A DNA stretch of 64,000 nucleotides from Biomphalaria glabrata (lineage: Eukaryota; Mollusca; Gastropoda; Planorbidae). A program made the position numbers and the translations under genes. This document shows, piece by piece, positions 43,321 through 55,000 of the stretch. The notes beneath the pieces are model-generated. The model saw only the letters and a program-made list of their open reading frames with translations, searched no databases and was not told the DNA's origin. Numbering within the stretch: the stretch's first letter is position 1; every line of letters starts with the position of its first letter. The stretch is taken from contig NC_074723.1 in NCBI RefSeq assembly GCF_947242115.1, positions 27,925,043 through 27,989,042 of the forward strand, in the 5' to 3' direction.

Positions 43321-45480
43321 AGTCCCTCTATCCTGTCCATACCGGCGTTCGCAAAGACTTTCAATATCACTGTATAAAACTCGTTACTTTATTGATTCTT
43401 GTGTTCAATTACGAAACTGATGAAATAGTTCCGAGGTTTAGGTAGAAAGTCATTGATTCGTTAATTAGTTAGTGGACTAAGAGTAGAACAGAAAATGTGA
43501 AGCAGCTGATACATATGTACTTTAGTAATACGTATAGTCCCTTTTATCTATCAACCCTTGACAAAACAATGTGGCTAAGTCAAGAACCAGACAACTTGGG
43601 CTCTGATATAAAGAGACACTTTAATGAGTGTAATAAATAATGAATAGGGTTAGGGTTAATAATAAATAATGAATAGAAAACTATCAAATACTTTACACGC
43701 ATTAAACGTCTCTGAGTCCAACTGATTTAACCCTTCTTGCAAACAACACACAGTCCATAGTCAGATAACCAAAACACCATTGACCTACACAGAGAATGTT
43801 TACATCAATTCTTTTTAAGTACACAGGCCAGTGTGGCATGTGTCGGCAGATGACCCATAGGACTACACTGACCAGCAGTTTAGTTACAACACTATCAATA
43901 AGTACTTTGTCCACAACTTGGCTGTGTAACTAGACAACAGTTTGATAGGTGACTGTCTTAAACTTGAATCCCGAGCTGAGATGTGTTAGCAGAGCGCATA
44001 AAGGCAGCAAGGAAACCTTCTCCGTTCATAAAAAAGATTAGATCATAGAGCAGGTTCTAGTTGTAGAAGATGGGAGAAACACTTTGTTTTTCTTGTATGT
44101 GTGTGTGTGTGTTTAAAAGTACAAAGTTTGAATTTGTTGTAAATTTAAATAAAACCTATATCCTTGTTACGAGCAGACGAGACTTTTAATCATACACCAA
44201 CAGATTCATATATAGTAGATCCAGAATACTAATCTTTATTAACAACTAATAATATATCAATAATAGCTTCTTTTATTTCATTTTTGAAATCTTCACTATT
44301 TACCCCTTTAAACACGCATTCGCAGCATTCTACATTCAGACTATGCTGTGCGCGTAACAATCCTAAACCAGTGGTTCCCCTTGCAATGGTTACCAATATT
44401 TGGTTGACCACTGTTTAGCTAATATTGCAAATCGCTGATTCATCAACTTCAAATGTAATTTTGACAGATTTCTAGCTTAATAATGTGAAGATTAGATCTA
44501 TTACAAATTTTAGTACATGACTGATCAAAACTAATTGACACAAGTACGCTTAATATAAGCTTTGTTAGAAGTCTGTTATATAAGCAATGTTCAATTTCCT
44601 TTTGATTAAATTTTGTTTTCAAATGAGATCTTTAGTATTCAAGAACTCAGATATAGTGTCAAAAAAAATAATAATTCAGACATAAGCTTTATGACAACCA
44701 TCGAACTTCAGTGTGAAGGATCAACTGGTGAAAGTTATTGCCCTTTTCTGAACACATTGGAGCAAGAATAGTGTATTCAACGTGTTAACTGCAGTGCTCA
44801 TAAATTAAAGATATTTATGCTATCCAACACTCAGATTTTTAGCTGTCGAAGGATTACTCATGGTATTTCTAACACTCCAGGTACACTACCCACAACAGGA
44901 CTCAACCATGAAAGGTGCTCCATTCATTGCTATTGATATTATATTTGATTGATGTCTCTTTAACGTAGGCCTTCAAACATTAAAAATTGATATACCTTTA
45001 TTGTCAATCATCAGTTTTCACACAAAGATGTTTTTCTTGGATATCGTGATCGTTAATAAAACGTGACTATGCCAATAACAATACTTCATTACGTTTGATT
45101 CGTCCACTTGCATCAAGAAATAAAGTCATTTGCAAATAATTACGTAAGAAACTTTCAATGGCACAATAAATGTCAACAATTGGCCTTTCCGTTGTTTTGT
45201 TGCTTTGGTTAATTCTTTAATAATATCAGATACACGTTTGTGTACAAAATAGTCTTCAGCTGCTGGCAAAATCTTTCTTTTTTTTTTGCTTATTGTGTGA
45301 GGTTTTCCAAAGTTCTACAGTCCCTACTTTTTAAATTATATTCTTTTGTTGAACTTAAAACACAATCTATAGATGTAATATATTGTTGTAGAAATAGTAA
45401 CAATCAGCTTTCTAATATGTATAACAAACAGTTACACAAGCTCAGACACATTTAATGAGTATTCAAAAGTACCCTTTTTT
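43321..45480. other. No gene seen upstream of gene C
   Basis: AT-rich. A short TAGGGTTAGGGTTA at about 43647 is isolated. 44365..44420 has CAGTGGTTCCCC ... GACCACTG, a possible tiny hAT-type palindrome. The promoter of gene C should lie here or just upstream but I cannot place it. Confidence 0.45.
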
Positions 45481-45489
45481 CCTGTATTA

Positions 45490-45850
45490 TTTTTTGTGCG
45501 CTCAAAGGTGGTCGACGTAACAAAGGCGCCATGGAAACGCTTCAAAGACCAGCTTAGGCGCCAACTTTCCTTGGTTGACATAGAAGAGAGCACCTGGTTA
45601 CATGCGGCATCAGAACGAGACAGCTGGAGGTCACTCACGAAGGTCGAGGGATACACATTTGAGACCAACAGGAAATTCGCTGCCGAGGACAAACGCAGAA
45701 GGCGAAAAGAAAATCTACATCAACCAACTGCGGACAATGGTTATGCTTGCCCTGGATGTATATATGTAGGTCACAGCTGGGGCTGCGCAGCCACGGGAAA
45801 TACTGCATCCGTCACTAATCTTCGGACTCGAAGACAAGCCTTAATATTAT
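45490..45850 (+). mobile_element. RTE-like LINE 3' end next to gene C exon 1
   Basis: Reads KVVDVTKAPWKRFKDQLRRQ, LSLVDIEESTWLHAASERDS and WRSLTKVEGYTFETNRKFAA, then ...NGYACPGCIYVGHSWGC and LRTRRQALILL. The tail is (ATT)n. It resembles the 32660 copy in its last 150 bp and also sits directly before an exon 1. Confidence 0.8.
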
Positions 45851-45958
45851 TATTATGTATTGTTTTAAATATTGTAAACATTACATCGGAACACACCAAA
45901 ACATTTTTTCAATGTAAATTATAGATGAGTTCATAAAGACATTTATTTTCCCAGGAAA

Positions 45959-46057
45959 ATGAAAGCAGTGATTGTTTTAATGGCTCTAGTCAGTCCTCAC
46001 TGTTTAGTTGCCAAAGTATTGCATGAACCAGTTACATCTTGTGTACACAAAGGCGTG
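45959..46057 (+). CDS. Gene C exon 1
   Basis: Preceded by TTATTTTCCCAG|GAAAATG (leader-intron acceptor at 45954). Ends GGCGTG|GTAAGT, same position as in the paralogs. Confidence 0.83.
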
Positions 46058-49000
46058 GTAAGTTCTTACTGTTACTACAATTAAAGAGCTAATAGCTCTG
46101 TAAAAACACTGCAAGGCTGGACTAAAAAATATATAATCAAGATTGTGGTATTTATAAGCACATATTTAAAATGTGTTGCTTTAAAAACTTTGTCTTTCGG
46201 TTAGAACAGTTAGCTTGATAAAGTCTGGTAAGACTTGGTGCTATCGTAAAACAGAGTGAAAATATTTGGCTTTTGATGATGATTTCTTTCAGAAAGAATC
46301 AGAGCATGTTCGACTCCTCCTCTGAATTTCTAGATGGTCGACACCTGTCTGGGTTTGGGTTACACAATCTGTTGAGGTGTCACCCATCGATCCATATCGC
46401 TCCTGGACACTAAGCTTCCCGTGGGATTTCTTCAAAATTCTATTGAACACAAACTCGTTTCTTTCAGTGCTCTATGTACAAGATCAGACAATGGCACCAG
46501 AATTGTTCTTATTTCTGTGCCTCATTACAGGACCTAATACTTAAAATCTTATTTCTGTGCCTCATTACAGGACCTAATACTTAACATCTTATTTCTGTGC
46601 CTCATTACAGGACCTAATACTTAACATCTTATTCAGTTCTTGACAGATTCATGCCAAAAAGATTGCTCGAAGCAACTGTTCGAATTTTGGTGGCGTAGTG
46701 AGCATTAACTGGCCACGGTGTACGTCAATTTTTTCGGCACACCCTTTTCAGAAACAGACTTAGTTATCTAGGCTAATACATAGATAAAGTATTTATATCT
46801 AATATATAAAGCAGAAAGTAAGGCGTATGTATGTATGTTTTTATGTTCCGAATACAAATCATAACAGTTTGACCAATTTTTATCAAACGTGGCATAAAAG
46901 TTCCTTAGATCATGGCGGAGACGGTAGTGTATGTTTACTGTCTCTCTCACAACCGGAAGGCCCTAAAACTAGACAATCCATTTTCACAGTAATTTATATT
47001 GTATATAAATATGTGGGCTGAACGGGTAAACCCATTTTCATGTTATTTTCGTGACAAAATATTTAAAAATGTGATGGGAACATTTTCCATGTTTGATATA
47101 GATCTAAATTCAATCCAAACTCAATACCCAAAGTAGACTAAGGCCCGCAAGCCGCGAGTCATATCCGGCTAGTTAAGAATGTAATAGGCCTACAATATAG
47201 TCCTAACTTGTATTACGATTAGCCACAACCTAGCTTTGTTTCACAGGCTAAATTGGGACACTGGTGCTCCGTGTTTCAGATTCATGTTTAAAGCTTTGTT
47301 TAAATCGATTCTAAAAATTCATTCTTCATACGGTGCCTAAATCTATTGCAACGAATATGAACTTGCATGAAGCATATTACTATAGAATCCATTTCTCTGC
47401 ATGGGCGTTAAAAGAGGTGGTAGGGCTACACAGGAGGAAAACTGAATTGGATCCATCACTTTTTTTTAAACCTCATGGAAACGAATTTTAAACTCCATGT
47501 ATTTCTATTCTGGGATCCGCCTTTGGAACTCCACTAACAAGTAACATCCATCGAATACATATTAGGAACTTTGATTTGATTTGACTTCTATTACCTCCCA
47601 TCGGAAACTATTGTTGTAAAGTCATTAGGAATTGTTTTAACTAAGAGAAATGTTTTCAAAGTATAGTTTTGGGGATTTATTGAAATACATACTAAAGAAA
47701 AATTTATCAATTTCATATGAGAAATTCCGAGCATATTTCTGTAATAAACTGTAGATATTGCTTTTATCAACAGAAATATTTTGATCCAAGAAATTTTGTT
47801 TTCGAGGGAGGGGGAATGTAATGAATTAAACACTAATTTTGTTTTCACCAAAATTCCGATTATATTTCATATCATTATTATAATGATCATGGGCGTAGCC
47901 AGGATTTTTTTCGGGGGGGGGGGGGGGTCTGGGGGGATTCCCCCCCCCCCCCGGCGGAAAAAAAAATATATATGTGTGTGTGTGTACATAATTAATCTTT
48001 ATTACATTCTGACCCTTCGGAAGACGTTCATTGTTTATTGTAGACTCCCCGACCTTGCCAGCAAGGGGGTCTGGGGGAGCTCGCAGCGCTCCCCCAGCGC
48101 GGGGCTTAGCCCCGCCGCCGAGCACTATTTCTGGTATTGAAAGCCAACAAAATGCATATTCTGAGGTATCTACAGTGCATTATCTTGCTATTGAAAAGTT
48201 TTATTTCAAAAACCTAATGTGCTATTCTTAATGACTTAGACCCTCTCGCGCCGTTCGGCGCATTTTCCGGCAAGCTGTTTCCGCAACTCTTATTTTGCGT
48301 AATTCATTTTGTCGGAAAACATGTCCCGCAAAACCTCACGCGACGCTCTGTCACAACCTTACTAAGGATTCGACTCCCAGTTCGGCATATGATTTCTTTG
48401 ATTTAGACCCGATCTCTATGACTGACTCCTAAAATCTGTCTTAGCCATCTTTGTTGAGCCACATTTAATGTTTTTCAATTTCGGCAGAAGACTATTCACA
48501 CTTTAGGCCTATTAATGGAGCCCAAGCCACTGGTAGAAATTTGTAACCTTTCTTGACTACGCTCTTGGAATTACATGCCTATATTTCGCTTTAGATTTTA
48601 TATCGAAAAGGAAAGTTTTTTCGTCAAATCATCTGTTGAGGGGTTTTAAACCAATAAATCTCTGTAGTTTTTTTTTTGTTGTTTTTTTAATTCAAAACCC
48701 CATTTAGCTACGATCATAGAATTTGGTGACTGTAGTTTGCTTTAAAATAATATTGAAGAGAGAGGTTTTCATCTCTAAACGCTCTGTATGGGAATTTTAA
48801 ACTCAAAATCATCTGGAGGGGTTTTAAACTTTAAAGAAAAAGCCATCAACTCAAAACCCCTTTGGCTACTTTCATAGATTTTATAGTGTGTAATTTGCTT
48901 TTTTTATATTAAAGAGGTACTTTTTAGCTTCAAACCCCAACTGAAGAGGGGGGGGGGGATTTAAACTCAAAACCATTGGCTACGCTCATAGAATTTTGAG

Positions 49001-52000
49001 TGTGTAATTTGCTTTTTTTATTTTACGATGGCGTTTATCGTAAATTTTGGAGGGGGTTTTAAAATCAAAATCTTCCTTAACTGTGCTGTTGGAATTTGGG
49101 GATTGTTGTTTGCATTTTTTTTTGTTTTGTTTTATAGAAGAGGGGGATTTAACTGCAAAAACCTCTGGTAGGGGGTTTAAAACTCAAAATCCCCTGTAGG
49201 GGGTTTTAAACTCAAATCCCCTGGTAGGGGGTTTTAAACTCAAAACCCCCTGGTAGAGAAATTTGTATCTCAAAACCCCCTGTTAGGGTTTTTTTTAAAT
49301 CTCAAAACCCCCTGGTAGGGGGTTTTAAACTCAAAACCCCCTGGTAGAGGGTTTTTAACTCAAAACCCCCTCGGCTGTGCTGTGGTAAGTGAAGATTTAG
49401 TATTAAAATCTCACCTAAAATAAACAAAATGAAAGCAAAAATTAGTCACTTAATCCCGGGGATTTCATTTCGGGGGGGGGGGGGGATTGAATCCCAAGAA
49501 CCCCCTCTGGCTACGCCCATGATAATGATACTGCGCTGATGTCAAATGACATATCTGGCGTTCAACGAAAATTATTTACAAAAGTTCGAAAAAAATAATA
49601 AAGCATTGTTTATAATTTGTGTAAAATGTCTGCTAAATTAGCTGTTTCAATCTTTGTAACATTTTGTTTTAGTTATTTGTTCGAAAACATAAATCTCTTT
49701 TTCTCAAGTTCAACATCAAGGTTGATGTGTATAAAGCACTATTTCTTCAAATAAGTAAAGTGCAGGCCTAAAGGAATTGTTCTCTAAACTTTGTTTATGT
49801 GGCTTTCCCCCACACCTAGAAGTTATTATTTCCTAAATAACGTTTGCTCCCCCCCCCCCATAATAGAGCTAGGATGCTAATGAGTCGGGGGGAGGGGAGG
49901 CGCAGTAAGCTTCAGGGTAAAGCGTTTTCCTGCATTGCAAGCATCCAAAACTTATTCTTTGGTTAATACTGTGACGAACCGTTTTAGCTCACTCGAGGTA
50001 TCACTCAGGTCTAAGCATTTAATTAATTTATTTACTCGCTATTAATCATCTATTTTATTAATTTAGCCAATCAAGCGCTAAAAACACAATCCCCACCCCT
50101 CCAATCCAACCCCACCCCATTGGCATCGATGTCACATGTTACTATCCCCGCCTTGACACGTGTCACACTAGACCCTCGACAAGAGTACACTCCCTCCATC
50201 TATCGTGGCAAACATCCGTTGACCCCCCCCCCCTTCCGGGAGCGGCTGGTCACTTCAAAGTACCCATTCAACTTAACGCCTCGGGCAACGCTGTTCGTCT
50301 AGCACTAGCCATTATCAAGGTATAATCTCCCTTGATTTTGGCCGAGCTCCGATAATCTCCCCTTCATAATCCACCTGGCCACCTGGGCTGATTTCCTGGA
50401 CTTTCAACTCGCGCCTTCGCGCAATGTCTATCTCCCGGAAACTCTCGTCACGGTCAAGCGTGGACCCCCATTGTCAAAGACGTCAGATAGTCTAGACCAC
50501 CTTTGCACCTATCTCCCGCCACTCACCCCCCCCCCCCTTTTATCCACGTGTACATGGACAAACTTCATCGTCCGATCTCATTCACGCTGGAAAGCCCACA
50601 GGGAGCACATCTAACTCTTGCTTGAGCTCTAGACTATTTTCATTCCCTTATTTCACTTTGGATTGGTGGTATGTAACTTTGTAAAGTGCTTGAGAACCAT
50701 TTTACTTAGTAATGTATATATATATTTGTGCATTTATTACTACATTATTTGTGTACCTATTTGTGCATTCTTATCATGGATAATGTAAGTAGATTACTGT
50801 ATACTTATATTTTATATCATGACTTTTGTGGCTAAATGTTCAAACCAGCTGGACTAGAGTTTATTAACAATTCTTACCAGATGTATTTAGCTCTTTAACT
50901 ATTATTGTTTTAACTCTGATATATTAGCGCTCAGCACGAGCCTTCAACGTAGTATCATTGATTAATTCCTTGGCAGGGAATTATCCAAACATTTATGTAA
51001 ACATGTCTTATTACTGAGTATGTATTTACTTATGCTCTATGTTTACTTATATGAGAGCATGGGCGAGTATCAGACGTTGATCTCCCCTTCCCCTTTCATC
51101 TCATTTATCTAAGCGATATAGGTACTTGCTACTCACCGTGATTGGTGAACGACACTTGTATTACTTATCATATATCACTTATTACTGTTTGTTATTTCCC
51201 TTTATGGGAGTCCCCATTATTATTGTTATCTCCCTTGATGGGACACTATTCATTTGTTAGGTCCCTTTGATAAATATGAAACTAGCTTATGGTTTCTATA
51301 CATCAGTCTGAAGATGTCCTTCACGGAAAGGCATCTACCTCCCAGTGTTATCGTTATGGCTAAACCGACGCATACATCATATCGTTGCAGCTTTTATCTA
51401 TAGGCTACACCCGCCTGAAATCTTAGCAACCTAAAGCTGATAGCAGATTTGCTGGCACCAGATCTGTAGACATCAGACCTACTCATCATTCAAGAGTCCA
51501 AGCAACAACGCTAGCCACAGACTCGTCACTGGCTTAACTGATTGGTAGACGCAGCCTAGCTCTGCAACCATACAAGTTGGACTGCACACGGAGCCTGGAT
51601 CCACTACGCCAGCCCACCAGCAGACAGCATCAGTATCAGCCACACCAGTCTCACCAGTGCAGCACCGGACCAAAAGCTAAGCAACCAGCCTAATGACACT
51701 CAGACCACTTGGTTCTAATATCTGATGATGATAGTCTCCTAATGTAAATACGCTAGATCCCATTCTAGCATCTGTACAGCATTTCACCTTTCATTATCTT
51801 ATGTTGTATAATAAACTGTACATAAGTTTACATCTAAATATAGTATTTGTTGCCTGCATTATAACGCTGTGCTTATAGTTTATATGTGCAAGTAAGGATT
51901 CTCAAACTATAAAATCCCCTAGACACCCAAAACGGCCAATATCTTAATCCGACTTGTCACAATGGCGAGCCTCGTCCGGGATTTACCCAACTAATACTGC

Positions 52001-55000
52001 AAGCACAGCAGGCAACTCCCCAGTATTTTAACTATCATCATTGTTAGAGTACAAGTCTATCGAGTGTCATTTAGAGCTATTTAATTTTCTAAATTTGTAT
52101 TGCTGTAATTGTACTTCTTTTACAGGTTCTTAAGCACCAAACAAAGGTTAATACCACCTTTCCTGTAACTCTTAAGTAATTGCTTTCAGCATCTCCATCA
52201 TCATCTCCACCTCTTACTCTACCTTCCGCTTTTCCCCTTCATTACCCACCCCTCACCATCCTAGCACCCCTCACCACCATGGCAAGTGGCACACGCTCTA
52301 AAGCGGACTCTGACATGAAACAAAAAATAGCTGAACTCAGAGAACTCGCGGCCGTCATATATGACGATGAGGCAAAGCAGAAAGAATATGTGAGGGCAGA
52401 ATTGGAGAAGGAGAAGAAAAGGGAACATGAAATAGCTATGGAAAGAGAGAAAAGGGAAGCTGAAGTAGCTATAGCTATAGCTAAAGAAAAGGAAATCACG
52501 GAGCGAGAAAGGGAAAAAGAAAAACAAATAACTGAGAGAGAAAGGATAGCCGCGGAGAAAGAGAACGGAACCGCCAGTCAAGCTTCCTCCGGATCTCGCC
52601 CGGCTAGCCCTGCCTCCCAGCAAAGTTCCTCAAACGGCCTACCCCACATGCCAATGGAGCACTTCGACGACAAGACAGAGAACATCGAAGTTTATCTTGT
52701 CCGTTTCGAAGAAGTTGCGAGCTACTACGGTCTGCCAGAGGAGAAATGGTGCTTCCGGCTATCCCAATGCCTCCGAGGCAAAGCCTACGAAGTATACTCT
52801 AAACTCCACTCCGGCCAGCGAGAAGACTACGCAGCCCTCAAACAGGCGCTACTCGTCCAATTCGAGCTGACTGCCGAGGCTTACCAAAAGAAATTCAGGA
52901 CATCCCGCCTAGAGCGCCGAGAGACCTACGGTAATCTCTGCGACAGGTTGGACAAATACCTGAAGAGGTGGCACACTCTCAGCGAACTGCCAGAGACCTT
53001 GGACGGCCTAATGAGCCTCATACTCGCAGAGCAGTTGCTAGAGTGCCTGCCGAACGAAGTCAAAATCTTTGTTAAGGAGCAGCAAGCCAATACACCCGCT
53101 GACATAGCGTCAGCTGCAGACCGGTACGCGACTGCCCGCAAAGACGTTAAGGACATCAAAAGAAAGACCTCAGCCTCGGACAAACCAGAGGACCAGCCCA
53201 CTTCTTCCAACAAACACGCTCCTTCTAGCCAACCCTCTCCTTTTACTAAACCTCATCACCAAAAAGCACCAATCCAACGACCAGCCACGCCTACTAGCTA
53301 CGACAGACGAAGCCACCCGCCTCGACATGGCCAGACCAATAACCATCACCGTGACCGGAACAGCACGAGTGATCACAGGCCCAATCGACAGCATCAGGCC
53401 CCACGTACTGTGTCAGCCATGACTGAGCTCCCTGAACCCTCTTTGCATAATCAGCCATCGCCTCTTGATGAGGAAGAGGAGGACTATTACGTCATATCAG
53501 CGCTGACCGTGGCCCCTGAACCCAATGCATGTGGCCTTACCCAACCGATACCGCCTCACCCCATCGTATCACCCCCTGGGGTAGAGATTATTCTGATTAA
53601 CGGATCTCCTGTTCAGGCACTATTCGATTCCGGATGTGAGGTGAGCTCTGTCATCAGCAAAGCACTGGTCGACCCATCGGATCTCACTGGTGGATCAGTG
53701 ACGGTTCAATCTCTAGACCGTGGCATTCCTCCGAAGGTGTATCCTATCGCTCGGGTCCACGTAGAATGCAAGTATGTACATGGCACCATTGATGCAGTAG
53801 TCATGGACTCGCCAGTATACGACTTTGTTCTAGGCTCCAGGTACATACCTCTAGGAGTTGTCAATAAACCATACTTCTCTCTGCCTGTCGGTAGAATGAC
53901 AAAGCAGAAACGTGGCAGCTACCAGCCGGTGGGAAGCCCTGGTCGCCACTCTAACCAACCCTTCACTGGCTCCTCAGCCAAGCTCAAGCCGCTCCACCCA
54001 GGCACTGACACTGCCAGGAAATCACGAGGTAAGCATAATAACTACACTCGTGAGGGTTCGTTTAACCCTTGCTCCTCAGCAATCAAACCGCTCAACCCTG
54101 GCACTGGCACTGCTAGGAAGTCACGAGGTAAGCGAAATACCTACACTCGTGAGAGTTCTTGTAACTCCCGCTCTTCAGCTATCAAACCACTAATGCCTGG
54201 CACTGATCCTGCCAGGAAGTCACAGAGGAAAGTGAACTTGCACTCTCGTGAAAGTGGGCCTCATCACGGCTCCACCCACACTATAAGGCCACTCTTCCCT
54301 GACATTGACCGTGTCTGGAAAATTAGAGGTAAGCCGATAAATCGCACTCACGAAGAAACGCCTCACTATGGATTTAGAGATAAGCCCCGTCCAACATACG
54401 CGCATTGGGCCCTCCGCCATAACGTCCATCCCACTTACTGGTCTGCCCCAAGAAGGAGATGTACCCAATCCTATCCACCCGGCCTATTTCCCCAGGTTTC
54501 CAGAATTGCCCCTTCCACGTGGCAATCCGCCTGCGGACAGAACATAGGCGACAGCGGACTCTTAGGACGGACACCCCTCTGGACCTGGGCAACCTCTTAA
54601 CTACTGGGAAAATTTTCTTAAATGCTACGACCGACAATAGACGAAACTTGAGCGATACCAACGTGAGCACTTTATAGATCTTTTAGCAAAGACCTATCTT
54701 ACGCAGGGAGGGTTGTGACGAACCGTTTTAGCTCACTCGAGGTATCACTCAGGTCTAAGCATTTAATTAATTTATTTACTCGCTATTAATCATCTATTTT
54801 ATTAATTTAGCCAATCAAGCGCTAAAAACACAATCCCCACCCCTCCAATCCAACCCCACCCCATTGGCATCGATGTCACATGTTACTATCCCCGCCTTGA
54901 CACGTGTCACACTAGACCCTCGACAAGAGTACACTCCCTCCATCTATCGTGGCAAACATCCGTTGACCCCCCCCCCTTCCGGGAGCGGCTGGTCACTTCA

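Noticed and set aside
43640-43665. Telomere repeat (TTAGGG)n
   Set aside because: Only about two units; no array.
44365-44420. Miniature hAT element (CAGTGGTTCC...GACCACTG)
   Set aside because: No clear 8-bp duplication and only about 45 bp long; may be chance or a worn end.
47826-48231. Proline-rich and Arg-rich frames on both strands
   Set aside because: Products of the G and C runs in the hAT-like element end.
52279-54600. Domesticated gag gene of the host
   Set aside because: The frame is bounded by matching LTRs, a primer site, a purine tract and TSDs, so it belongs to a recent element.
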